From DASQWP01 sp050697555 (lineage in GTDB: Bacteria; Actinomycetota; Thermoleophilia; Gaiellales; Gaiellaceae), in assembly GCA_050697555.1 (NCBI GenBank), contig JBOHAD010000024.1, positions 1 through 31,269 of the forward strand: 31,269 nucleotides of DNA, in the 5' to 3' direction. The notes below the pieces were generated by a model. That model did not search any database. It was given only the letters and a program-made list of their open reading frames with translations, and was not told the DNA's origin. The position numbers and the translations under genes were made by a program. Below, one piece after another: positions 9,172 to 16,396 of this stretch (position 1 is the first letter of the stretch; each line of letters starts with the position of its first letter).

Positions 9172-9723
9172 CTAGCCCAGCAGTCCCTTGTACCCTCGCT
9201 CGACGTCGTCGGCGAGCTCGTCGGCGGCCGCGATGCCGCCCTTCATCGACTCGGCGAAGGGAGACCCTCCGACCTCGCCGAGCGCCTCCTCGAGCCGGCC
9301 GGCGGCGAGTCCGAGCGCGTCCAGGTAGGCGACGCTCGCGACGCGGGGAGCCGGCCGGAGCGCCGCCTGGAGCTCGGCTGCCGCCACCTCGGCGTCGTCG
9401 ATCCCCTCGGGATTCTCCGTCAGGCGGAGCTCCACGAGCCGCGCGCGCAGCTCGCCGACGTCTCCGCCGCCCGCGCTCTCCTCGGCAAGCTCGCACATGG
9501 CCGCGATCGCGACCGCGTCTCGCACCAGCACCCGGTCGGCGATCGGCTCCCCGCGCGAGTCGAGCGCGAGCCACGCGCGCTCGTCTCCGCGCGCGTACGC
9601 GCACAGGTAGACGCGGGCGCCGGCGCCGGGCTCGGTCGGGATGACGGCGGCGAGCTCCTCGCCGTCCGTCGCGTGCGCACTGGCAGCCGCGCTCGCCGCG
9701 GCCAGCTCGTCCTCGAGCGTCAT
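9172..9723 (-). CDS. Conserved-type hypothetical protein
   Basis: Seen: 183 residues from ATG 9723, acidic and mostly helical, no signal peptide. The middle (LAAVIPTEPGAGARVYLCAY, then ERAWLALDSRGEPI) looks like a strand-rich core; the rest is alanine/glutamate-rich helix ending VERGYKGLLG. No known motif found. Divergent from the methyltransferase gene with an 18-bp spacer; TATTGT on the minus strand seven bases before the ATG suggests leaderless transcription. Ends tail to tail with the 32-residue peptide gene. Confidence 0.7.
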   Translation of the reverse strand: MTLEDELAAASAAASAHATDGEELAAVIPTEPGAGARVYLCAYARGDERAWLALDSRGEPIADRVLVRDAVAIAAMCELAEESAGGGDVGELRARLVELRLTENPEGIDDAEVAAAELQAALRPAPRVASVAYLDALGLAAGRLEEALGEVGGSPFAESMKGGIAAADELADDVERGYKGLLG

Positions 9724-9730
9724 CGGCGCA

Positions 9731-9736
9731 ACAATA
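9731..9736 (-). promoter_or_regulatory. -10 box of the 9172-9723 gene (leaderless)
   Basis: TATTGT on the minus strand, seven bases before ATG 9723, inside the very short divergent spacer 9724-9741. Confidence 0.45.
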
Positions 9737-9741
9737 GCCCC

Positions 9742-10467
9742 GTGCCCCTCGCGCTCACGGACCGAAATCGCGCCGCGCAGGAGCTCTTCGCGCCGCTCGG
9801 ACCCACCTACGACCGCTATGCACGGCTTCTCAGCTTCGGGCAGGACCCGCGCTGGCGCTCCTTTCTCGTCTCCCGGGTCGACGCGCGGCCCGGTGACACT
9901 GTCCTGGACGTCGCCACCGGGACCGCCGCGGTCGCGATCGAGCTCGCGAGCCGCTGCGGCTGCCACGTCCTCGGCGTCGATCAGAGTGCCGAGATGCTCG
10001 CCGCCGGCACGAGGCGCGTCCGCGCCTCCGGACTCGAGCGCCTGATCGAGCTTCGCGAAGCTCGCGCCGAGGAGCTTCCCTTCGCAGACGGGGCCTTCGG
10101 CGGACTGACGGTCACCTACCTCCTTCGCTACGTCGACGACCCAGCCGCCACGCTTCGGGAGCTCGCACGGGTCGTGCGCCCCGGCGGGCGCGTCGCCATG
10201 CTCGACTTCTTCGTCCCAGGAAACCCCCTGGCGCGCGCCTTCTGGGAGGGCTACGTCCGCCTGGGCCTGCCTCTGCTGGGCAAGGCGCTCGCGCCGGGCT
10301 GGGGGAGCGTGGGAAGCTTCCTCGGCCCCAGCATCCGCGGTTTCTGGGAGCGGTGGCCGCTCGAGCGCCAGCGCGCCGCCTGGAGCGACGCGGGAATCGC
10401 GGCCGTGCAGGCGCGACCGCTCAGCCTCGGGGGCGCAGTCGTCGTGTGGGGAACGCGTGGCGACTGA
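9742..10467 (+). CDS. UbiE/MenG-like SAM-dependent methyltransferase
   Basis: Seen: 241 residues, GTG start. SAM motif I is VLDVATGTAAVAIEL (about residues 53-67), followed by LGVDQSAEML, ARAEELPFADGAF (motif II region) and LRELARVVRPGGRVAMLDF (motif III). The N-terminal FAPLGPTYDRYARLLSFGQDPRWR is the hallmark of the UbiE/MenG (COG2226) family, which C-methylates quinones or 2-methoxy-phenols. Length and opening support that family, but small-molecule methyltransferases close to it exist. Its 3' end overlaps the next gene by 11 bp; that gene encodes a UbiA-like membrane protein, consistent with prenyl-quinone or other prenyl-lipid work. Confidence 0.82.
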   Translation: MPLALTDRNRAAQELFAPLGPTYDRYARLLSFGQDPRWRSFLVSRVDARPGDTVLDVATGTAAVAIELASRCGCHVLGVDQSAEMLAAGTRRVRASGLERLIELREARAEELPFADGAFGGLTVTYLLRYVDDPAATLRELARVVRPGGRVAMLDFFVPGNPLARAFWEGYVRLGLPLLGKALAPGWGSVGSFLGPSIRGFWERWPLERQRAAWSDAGIAAVQARPLSLGGAVVVWGTRGD

Positions 10468-11188
10468 CGCTCCCCGCCCGGCGTTCTACGCCCTCGCGCA
10501 GGGAGGCTGGCGCGACTACGTCACCCTCCTCCACCCTCCCTACACGGCCTGGCATCTGAGCTACGTCGTCATCGGCGCGGCCCTCGCGCCGGAGCTCCAG
10601 GCCTCGCGCCTCCTTCCCACGCTCGTCGCGTTCTTCCTCGCCCTCGGAATCGGCGCCCACGCGCTCGACGAGCTGAACGGGCGCCCCCTGCGCACGCAGA
10701 TCTCCAGCTCCGCGCTGGTCGCGCTCGCAGTCGTGTCGATCCTCGCAGCGGTCGCCATCGGAATCGCCGGCGCCGTCCTCGTCGATCCCTGGATCGGGTC
10801 CTTCGTCGCGGCCGGAGCCTTCATCGTCGTCGCCTACAACCTCGAGCTCGCCGGAGGACGCTTCCACGGCGACACCTGGTTCGCGCTCGCCTGGGGTGCG
10901 TTCCCGCTCGTCACCGGCTACTTCGCCGCGACCGGGCGCCTCGACGCCGTCGCCCTCGCGGGCGCCCTCTTCGCTTTCGGCCTGAGCCGCGCCCAGCGGC
11001 TCCTCTCGACCCCCGTGCGCGACCTGCGCAGGCGCGTGACGCGCGTGGACGGCGTCCTCGAGCGGCCCGACGGCTCGAGCGAACCCGTGACGGCGGAGCT
11101 GCTCCTGCGCGGCAAGGAGGCGGCGCTCCACGCGCTGGCCCTCTCCACGATCGCGCTCGCCATCGCGCTCGTCATCATGCGTCTGTGA
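10457..11188 (+). CDS. Divergent UbiA-like integral membrane protein
   Basis: Seen: 243 residues, GTG start, about seven membrane helices. After helix 2 comes AHALDELNGRPLRTQISSSAL, placed like the first Asp-rich loop and 'RPL..G.IS..AL' of UbiA prenyltransferases; later YNLELAGGRFHGDTWFALAW...FPLVTGYFAATG matches the second-half layout of UbiA ('Y...L..K..G...V...G.LPVLGGY..TG'). The full NDxxDxxxD and second Asp motifs are absent, leaving a single Asp-Glu. So either a remote UbiA with altered chemistry or a non-catalytic relative. It overlaps the UbiE-like methyltransferase (11 bp) and the serine hydrolase gene (GTGA), so all three are one operon. UbiA membership is inference from layout. 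Confidence 0.6.
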   Translation: MATDAPRPAFYALAQGGWRDYVTLLHPPYTAWHLSYVVIGAALAPELQASRLLPTLVAFFLALGIGAHALDELNGRPLRTQISSSALVALAVVSILAAVAIGIAGAVLVDPWIGSFVAAGAFIVVAYNLELAGGRFHGDTWFALAWGAFPLVTGYFAATGRLDAVALAGALFAFGLSRAQRLLSTPVRDLRRRVTRVDGVLERPDGSSEPVTAELLLRGKEAALHALALSTIALAIALVIMRL

Positions 11189-12369
11189 TCCCGATCGCGC
11201 TCGACCTCCAGGACTTGCAGACGTACGCGTCGCGTACCTCTCTGCGCCCGCCCGCGATCGTCGCGCCCGCCCCGCACGAGGTCTCCTTCGGGCGCATCGC
11301 CGGCACCGTCTCCGCTCGCGCCGTTCGGGTGGTCGTCAAGGTGGACGGCGTCGTCAAGGGCTCGGCCACCCCGAGAGCCGGGCGGTTCCGCCTCCTCCTC
11401 GCGCTGCCGCCGAGAGACGTCCGCGTGCGCGTCGTGGCGGTCGACCGCTTCGGCAACCGCGCCGCCCGGTCGGTCGCGCCGGTCTACGGCCTCGCCCGAG
11501 CGGGGAGACCGACCGGCCCACGCTCGTCGGCGGAGGACGCCGCGCTGGCCCGCCGGGTGAAGGCCCTCGCGCGCGACTCCCCCGGGATCGCGGCCGTCTA
11601 CGTACAGGATCTCCGCACCCGCGTCGGGGCGGCCTGGAACGCGCGCGCCCGTTTCCCCGCGGCCTCGACGGTGAAGCTCGCAATCGCCGTCGAGGTGCTG
11701 CGGACCTTGCGCGGCAAGCCCGCCAGGGGATCGTCGGTCGACCGCCTGCTCTGGAGGATGCTCGTCCACTCCGACAACGAGGCCGCAAACACGCTCCTGG
11801 TCAGGCTGGGCGGGTCGACCTCGGCCGGCGCGGCCGAGGTGAACCAGACGCTCCACGCGCTCGGCCTCCGCGACTCGCTCCTGTACGGAGGCTATGCAGT
11901 CCAGACGGCGGCCGCGCGCCCGATTCCGCTGCGCGTGGAGCAGCAGCCGAACTTCGGCGTGGGGAAGTACACGACCGCCTACGATCTCGCCCGCCTGCAC
12001 AGGCTCGTTCACATGGCGGCCGGCTCGAAGGGAGCTCTCGTCCGTTTCGCCGGGAGCTTCACGGGCGCGGATGCCCGCTACGTCCTCTGGACGCTCTCGC
12101 ACGTCGTCGACCGGGGCAAGCTCGACCGCTACCTGCCCGCCGGCCTCCCCGTCCTCCACAAGGCCGGCTGGATCACGAAGGCCCGCCACGACGCCGGGAT
12201 CGTCTACTCGCCGAAGGGCTCGTTCGTCGCCGTCGTCATGACCTGGAAGGCCGGCGGAGTCGGCCCGTCCTCCGACGTGCTCGCGGGCCGTGTCGCCGCC
12301 ACGGCTCTGCGGCGCTTCGGAAGGCTGCACGAGAGCGCGGAGAGCGACTCGTCGGCACTCAGGGCCTAG
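11185..12369 (+). CDS. Serine beta-lactamase/PBP-fold protein with N-terminal Ig-like domain
   Basis: Seen: 394 residues. Residues about 38-103 form an Ig-like beta domain (VRVVVKVDGVVKGSA...VRVVAVDRFGNRAARSV). Residues 115-385 hold the three beta-lactamase elements: S161-x-x-K164 (ASTVKL), S196-D197-N198 (HSDNEAAN) and K326-A-G (LHKAGW, in place of KTG); TTAYDLARL also matches class A enzymes. The omega-loop E-x-x-L-N is not found, so penicillin hydrolysis is doubtful; peptidase or esterase activity is possible. No signal peptide is visible at the GTG start used (overlapping the upstream stop), which is odd for a wall enzyme. The stop TAG is part of the next gene's -10 box. Confidence 0.8.
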   Translation: MIPIALDLQDLQTYASRTSLRPPAIVAPAPHEVSFGRIAGTVSARAVRVVVKVDGVVKGSATPRAGRFRLLLALPPRDVRVRVVAVDRFGNRAARSVAPVYGLARAGRPTGPRSSAEDAALARRVKALARDSPGIAAVYVQDLRTRVGAAWNARARFPAASTVKLAIAVEVLRTLRGKPARGSSVDRLLWRMLVHSDNEAANTLLVRLGGSTSAGAAEVNQTLHALGLRDSLLYGGYAVQTAAARPIPLRVEQQPNFGVGKYTTAYDLARLHRLVHMAAGSKGALVRFAGSFTGADARYVLWTLSHVVDRGKLDRYLPAGLPVLHKAGWITKARHDAGIVYSPKGSFVAVVMTWKAGGVGPSSDVLAGRVAATALRRFGRLHESAESDSSALRA

Positions 12370-12372
12370 GAT
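12367..12372 (+). promoter_or_regulatory. -10 box of the coiled-coil gene (leaderless)
   Basis: TAGGAT six bases before ATG 12379; its first three bases are the stop codon of the serine hydrolase gene. Confidence 0.45.
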
Positions 12373-12378
12373 GACCGG

Positions 12379-13713
12379 ATGGAGGTAGCGCTCGAGATCG
12401 TCTTCGCGGCGGCGCTCGCCGTCGTCGCAGGCTCTGTCGCGGCGGCCGCTTGGGGTCGCCTCCCCGAGCGCGCCCTCCTCGCCGCCGCGGTCACGTTCGC
12501 CGTCGCCGCCGTGCTCTCGGGGATCGCGGTCGGTATCGACCTCGCCGAGAGCGTCGCCGAGACCGACGCGCTCCTCCTGGTCACAGGCGGGCTCGCGCTC
12601 GCCGCGCTTGCGGAAGCGACCCTCTACGCGCTTGCCCGCGGGCTCCGGCGCGTACGCGACCTCGAGCGCGTGGGCGAGTCCGCCCGGGAGCGCCTCGAGG
12701 CCTACTTGGACGAGCAGGCCGAGCAGCGCAGGGCGGAGCTCGAGCGAACCGTCGCACGCGAGCGCGCGAACGCGATCTACGTTCTCGGGGAGCAGGAGCG
12801 GAAGCTCGCCGAGGAGCGGCGAGACCAAATCGCACGGCAGGCGGAGGGCTCTCGCGTCGAGCTGGCCGAGGCCGTGGCGAGCGCGCAGGAGCGGCTGGAG
12901 AGCCGCCTCCGGGCCTGGGCCGCCGACCTCGACCGGGGCCAGCGGGAGCTCGAGACCCAGCTCGGCGAGCTCGGCCAGCGGCAGCGCGAGGCGCTCGCCG
13001 CCTACGACGCCCGCCTGAGCGCCGACGCCGAGCGGCTCGCCGCCGCGACCGAGGAGCAGAGGCAGGCGCTCGCGCAGCTCCGAGCCGAGTTCCAGCGACT
13101 CGCCCGCGAGGCGCTGGAGGAGGGCCACAACGAGCTCGAGACCCACGCGGCCGAGCGGCGGCGTGCCCTCCACGAAGTGAGCGAGCGCCTCCGCGCCCGC
13201 GAGCGCTCCCTGCGCGAGCAGATCGAGCGCGAGGAAGCCGAGGCGCGCGCCCGCCTCGCCGCCGGGCTCGGCGAGGCCGAGCGGCGCCAGCTCGCCCAGC
13301 TCGAGCGGGCGCTCGACCGGGCGGCCACCCGGCTCGCCGAGGAAGCCGAGCGCCGTTTCGACGCGCAGATCAAGGAATCGCGGGAGCGGTCCGCCGAGCG
13401 GCTCTCGCGTGAGCTCGGCAAGTCGATCGAGCAGTTCGTGCGCCAGGCCGAGAAGGAGATCTCCGACCGCATCGGCGACCTCGCCCGGGTGACGGCCGAG
13501 CGCATGGAGCGGCGCGTGAGCGACGTCGGCCGAGCGGCCGAGGCGCAGCACGAGGTCTCCGCCGAGCGTCTTGGGCTCGTGAGCGAGCGGCTCGAGAAGG
13601 CGCTGGCCGACGCCGAGGAGCGAATCGCCGCCTTCGAGGCGCAGGTCGAGCTCGAGCTGGAGACGAAGCTCGGCGCGCTCGAGCGCTCTCTCCGCGCCGC
13701 CGAGCGCGAGTAA
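12379..13713 (+). CDS. Membrane-anchored long coiled-coil protein, unknown function
   Basis: Seen: 444 residues. Three membrane helices occupy residues about 4-25, 30-54 and 60-85; everything after residue 90 is uninterrupted charged helix rich in Glu, Arg, Ala and Leu heptads, with no Pro. This predicts a roughly 50-nm coiled-coil rod held to the cytoplasmic membrane. No catalytic motif is present. Architecture is reminiscent of RmuC, apolipoprotein-like or polar scaffold proteins, but the nuclease domain of RmuC is missing. It sits between a serine hydrolase operon and a 75-residue protein preceding xseA; no functional link is demonstrable. Confidence 0.85.
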   Translation: MEVALEIVFAAALAVVAGSVAAAAWGRLPERALLAAAVTFAVAAVLSGIAVGIDLAESVAETDALLLVTGGLALAALAEATLYALARGLRRVRDLERVGESARERLEAYLDEQAEQRRAELERTVARERANAIYVLGEQERKLAEERRDQIARQAEGSRVELAEAVASAQERLESRLRAWAADLDRGQRELETQLGELGQRQREALAAYDARLSADAERLAAATEEQRQALAQLRAEFQRLAREALEEGHNELETHAAERRRALHEVSERLRARERSLREQIEREEAEARARLAAGLGEAERRQLAQLERALDRAATRLAEEAERRFDAQIKESRERSAERLSRELGKSIEQFVRQAEKEISDRIGDLARVTAERMERRVSDVGRAAEAQHEVSAERLGLVSERLEKALADAEERIAAFEAQVELELETKLGALERSLRAAERE

Positions 13714-13744
13714 GACTCAGGGGCAGCGGGCAGGAAACGCCCGC

Positions 13745-13972
13745 ATGAGGCAGAAACTTCGCGGCGTGGACCAGTTGACCCTCCTCGAGGACCGCGAGCT
13801 CGACGAGCGCGGGAAGGTGGAGAGCTGGCGCCTGCACGTCCTCATCGAGGCGGGCTACCCGCTCCCGCTCGCCGAGCGTATCGCCCAGAGCGAGGCCGAC
13901 CTCCACGCGGCGGTCGAGCTCGTCGGCGGGCGCGGCTGCGCCCCCGACGTCGCGGCGCAGATCCTCCTCTAG
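13745..13972 (+). CDS. 75-residue helical protein of unknown function
   Basis: Seen: ATG 13745 to TAG 13972. Layout: short N-terminus (RGVDQLTLLEDRELDERGKVESWRL), then HVLIEAGYPLPLAERIAQSEADLHAAVELVGGRGCAPDVAAQILL, two helices that look like a small UBA-like or helix-hairpin fold. Such small proteins with 'WRL..L..AGYP...A..LA...DVDLH.AV.L...GC.P..A..IL' layout seem common in this group of actinobacteria, from memory. Follows the coiled-coil gene by 31 bp and may be co-transcribed. Confidence 0.7.
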   Translation: MRQKLRGVDQLTLLEDRELDERGKVESWRLHVLIEAGYPLPLAERIAQSEADLHAAVELVGGRGCAPDVAAQILL

Positions 13973-14057
13973 CCGACCTGCGGAGTCCCGCGGCCGCTCG
14001 CCTCGGCCGGGGACAACGACGCGCCCCGCCGTGGAAGATCTGTGACGCTTCGGTGAC

Positions 14058-14070
14058 GGGGTCCGACCCC
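14058..14070. repeat. GGGGTCNGACCCC palindrome, copy 2
   Basis: GGGGTC-C-GACCCC in the 184-bp spacer 13973-14156 that separates the 75-residue protein gene from xseA. Preceded by GTGAC, as is copy 1 at 1077-1093. Apart from this and the xseA operator, I see nothing else in the spacer. Confidence 0.4.
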
Positions 14071-14132
14071 ACCGACACGGCCGCCGAGGACGAAGTGGTC
14101 GCCGCGGACGAGCGGGACGGGTCGAAGCCGCT

Positions 14133-14156
14133 GGATCGAATCGCTAGATTCGATCC
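14133..14156 (+). promoter_or_regulatory. Perfect inverted repeat overlapping the xseA -10 box and abutting its ATG
   Basis: Arms GGATCGAATC (14133-14142) and GATTCGATCC (14147-14156) are perfect reverse complements around a GCTA spacer. The right half contains TAGATT (14145-14150), a -10 box six bases before ATG 14157, so a bound regulator would block a leaderless transcript. The arms do not match the actinobacterial LexA box (CGAAC-N4-GTTCG) exactly, though CGAAT...ATTCG is similar in flavour. Confidence 0.65.
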
Positions 14157-15314
14157 ATGAAAGTCGAGCCGCTCCTCTACGGTGACCGCAAGGTCTACAC
14201 GGTCTCCGCGTTCAACCGCGGGGTCGGCTCCTGGCTGGCCCGGCTCCCCACCGTCTGGGTCGAGGGGGAAGTCACCGAGTTCCGCCGCCAGGCCGGCTGG
14301 CAGAGCGTCTTCTTCACCCTCAAGGACCTCGGCGATGGCTCGTGCCTGCCCGTGTTCATGCCGCGTGCGACCTTCGACGCCCTTCGCCTGGAGCTCGCCG
14401 ACGGGACCCGCGTGCACGTCTGGGGCCGGCCCGAGCTCTACGCGGCGCGCGGCGTCCTCCGCCTGCGGGCGCTCTCCCTCGAGCCCCTCGGGCTCGGCGC
14501 GGTGCTCGCGCGGCTCGAGAACCTCAAGCGCCGGCTCGCAGGGGAAGGCCTGTTCGCCGCCGAGCGCAAGCGCCCACTTCCCCTCCTGCCTCGCCGCATC
14601 GGCCTCCTGACCGGGAACGAGGCGGCCGCCAAGCGCGACTTCGTCACCGCCGTGTCGACCCGCTTTCCTGCCGCGCGCATCCTCGTCGCCCAGACGTACG
14701 TACAGGGTCCGCAAGCTCCCGAAGCGATCGCCGCCACGCTCGCCCGCCTCGGACGCGAGCCCGAGGTCGACGTGGTCGTCCTCGCACGCGGAGGCGGGAG
14801 CTTCGAGGACCTCCTCCCCTTCAGCGACGAGCGCGTCATTCGGGCGGTTGCCGCCTGCCCCGTGCCGGTCGTCTCCGCGGTCGGCCATGAGCAGGACACG
14901 CCCCTCTGCGACCTCGCGGCCGACGCCCGCGCCTCGACTCCAACCGCGGCCGCCCGCCTCGTCGTGCCCGACGAGAACGAGCTTCGCGAGCGCCTCGAGC
15001 GCCTGCGCGGCTCGCTCGCCCGCGACGCGCGTCGCGGCGTCGAGCGCGCCCGGCAGGCCCTCACGCGCGACGGGGAGCGCCTGGCTCACGCGCCGGCTCT
15101 GCTCCTCGAGCGCAAGCGCGCCGGTCTCGACGCGCTCTCCGGCCGACTGCGAGCGTTATCGCCTCAGGCAACCCTTTCGCGCGGCTACGCCATCGTCCGC
15201 ACCGACGAGGGCGCGCTCGTGCGCTCTTCTCGCGCACTCGCCCGCGACAGTCGCATCGAGGTCGAACTGGCCGAGGGCGGCTTCGGTGCCCGTGTCGAGG
15301 AGACTCGCGAGTGA
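14157..15314 (+). CDS. xseA: Exodeoxyribonuclease VII large subunit
   Basis: Seen: 385 residues. The N-terminal OB-fold (VWVEGEVTEFRRQAGWQSVFFTLKD...LPVFM) is followed by the catalytic core: RIGLLTGNEAAAKRDF near 158, VVVLARGGGSFEDLLPFSDE near 205 and VPVVSAVGHEQDTPLCDLAADARASTPTAAA near 240, all diagnostic for XseA; then the coiled-coil arm and a final SRGYAIV segment. Known: with XseB it degrades single-stranded DNA from both ends to oligonucleotides in repair. Slightly shorter than E. coli XseA (456), as usual in actinobacteria. GTGA overlap with xseB. Likely regulated through the inverted repeat directly before its ATG. Confidence 0.96.
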   Translation: MKVEPLLYGDRKVYTVSAFNRGVGSWLARLPTVWVEGEVTEFRRQAGWQSVFFTLKDLGDGSCLPVFMPRATFDALRLELADGTRVHVWGRPELYAARGVLRLRALSLEPLGLGAVLARLENLKRRLAGEGLFAAERKRPLPLLPRRIGLLTGNEAAAKRDFVTAVSTRFPAARILVAQTYVQGPQAPEAIAATLARLGREPEVDVVVLARGGGSFEDLLPFSDERVIRAVAACPVPVVSAVGHEQDTPLCDLAADARASTPTAAARLVVPDENELRERLERLRGSLARDARRGVERARQALTRDGERLAHAPALLLERKRAGLDALSGRLRALSPQATLSRGYAIVRTDEGALVRSSRALARDSRIEVELAEGGFGARVEETRE

Positions 15315-15523
15315 AGGAACAGCTCGGCTTCGAAGAGGCCCGCCGGGAGCTCGAGCGGATCGTCGCCCAGCTCGAGAGCGGTCAGGCCGGGCTCGAGGAG
15401 GCGGTCGCACTCTGGGAGCGGGGGGAGGAGCTCTACCGCCTCTGCGTCGCGAAGCTCGACGCCGCCGAAGGGAAGATCGAGGAGCTCGGCCGACGAGCCG
15501 AGGCCGTCAAGCCCGACGCCTGA
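15311..15523 (+). CDS. xseB: Exodeoxyribonuclease VII small subunit
   Basis: Seen: 70 residues; GTG start overlapping the xseA stop (GTGA). The helical hairpin signature GFEEARRELERIVAQLESGQAGLEEAVALWERGEELYRLC is the XseB family pattern, full length. Known: several XseB subunits bind each XseA coiled-coil arm and are needed for activity. Its last 17 bases are also part of the relict methyltransferase tail read on the minus strand. Confidence 0.95.
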   Translation: MKEQLGFEEARRELERIVAQLESGQAGLEEAVALWERGEELYRLCVAKLDAAEGKIEELGRRAEAVKPDA

Positions 15524-15630
15524 GCGGCGTCGCCACGAGCACCTCTTCGAAGTACTCGCCCTTGCGCCGCCCGGTGCGGCGATTCACGTGCCGGAGGATT
15601 CGCTCCTCAAGCCGCGCACCGGCGGCAGCT
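15507..15630 (-). pseudogene. Relict C-terminus of a second DNA methyltransferase
   Basis: The spacer 15524-15628 is not empty: on the minus strand it reads a tail ending in TGA at 15509-15507 that contains RHVNRRTGRR, then EYFEEVLV. The intact methyltransferase at 16393-17520 ends with the same RHVNRRTGRR and EFFEDVLV. Over 34 aligned residues I count 23 identical. The homology stops where the restriction-like gene ends (15629). Its base composition is GC-rich like the chromosome, unlike the lower-GC module, so it looks like the 3' end of an older resident or partner methyltransferase. No start or catalytic motif remains. Confidence 0.7.
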
Positions 15631-16396
15631 ACGGCTTCTTCCTCCGACGCGCAGCTGGCGGCGGGTTGACTAGGACGTCGAGATTCAAGTTGCCGTGAGC
15701 ATCGCCAAAGATCTCCTTCGCCTCTGCCGCGATGCGAGCGACCTCGGACGCCGCTCGGCCTTCTAAAAGCGATGAGAGGACAACTGACGCTTGAACCAGA
15801 CGAGCACGGAAGTCCGGAAAGCCGCTGACCTTTTCCCAGAAATCATCCGAGCCAAGCAAGGTGATATTGGGATCGGCTCCCAAGGCTGCAGTCTTCGCTC
15901 TGCGGTGCATGACGCCGATGTTGAGCTCGACAAGACGCCTATGCGCCCGAAGCGCTCCTGCTGCGGCACGGAGGGCTGTGACGTCCGCCCGACGCCCGCC
16001 AGCGCTCTTCGTGTTGGGGGCCATCTGAATGGCGTAGAGCTCCGATATTGGCGGCGTTCCCGCCCGGTCAATCTGGAGGTCGACCCCGCTTCCAGGCTTA
16101 AAACCGCCGCTCACAATGCGAGCGACCTCCTCCATCCACGTCCCGATGTGCCCCTCGATAGCAGATGTTTCCCAGTCGTCTAGGGCGCGCTCGACCCACT
16201 CATCGACCGTGGTCACACCTCTGGCCGTGTAGATCATCGGATTGCGCGCCGCGAGATCGCGACCCGCCTTCCTCGCCAAGTTCGCTTGTAGCGGCTTTGC
16301 AACGAACTCGTCGAATGCACAGACTATGGCCTCGGCTCGGTTGGCATCCAGGCCCAGGATCGTTTGAATCTGCGAGACGAGAGACGCAGCGCTCAA
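15629..16396 (-). CDS. Putative type II restriction endonuclease (PmeII-like)
   Basis: Seen: 255 residues from a TTG at 16396 that overlaps the methyltransferase stop (TTGA). Central region: AIEGHIGTWMEEVARIV (about 79-95), GSGVDLQI with Asp106, then ELYAIQMAPNTKSAGGRRAD (119-138) and ALRAHRRLVELNIGVMHRR. The spacing E...D...(Q)x..PNTK is that of PD-(D/E)xK nucleases of the PmeII-type family as I remember it; exact catalytic assignment (Asp106, Gln124, Lys130) is uncertain. Coupling to a methyltransferase strongly supports a restriction enzyme cutting unmodified DNA. Cleavage specificity cannot be read. GC is lower than in flanking genes, suggesting recent acquisition. Confidence 0.75.
   Translation of the reverse strand: MSAASLVSQIQTILGLDANRAEAIVCAFDEFVAKPLQANLARKAGRDLAARNPMIYTARGVTTVDEWVERALDDWETSAIEGHIGTWMEEVARIVSGGFKPGSGVDLQIDRAGTPPISELYAIQMAPNTKSAGGRRADVTALRAAAGALRAHRRLVELNIGVMHRRAKTAALGADPNITLLGSDDFWEKVSGFPDFRARLVQASVVLSSLLEGRAASEVARIAAEAKEIFGDAHGNLNLDVLVNPPPAARRRKKP

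Noticed and set aside
10918..13551. 877-codon open frame on the minus strand opposite the serine hydrolase and coiled-coil genes
   Set aside because: It spans several real genes on the other strand, is low-complexity and has no motif.
14133..14156. The xseA inverted repeat as an SOS (LexA) box
   Set aside because: Actinobacterial LexA sites are CGAAC-N4-GTTCG; here the half-sites are CGAAT and ATTCG with six bases between, so spacing and the key C/G differ.
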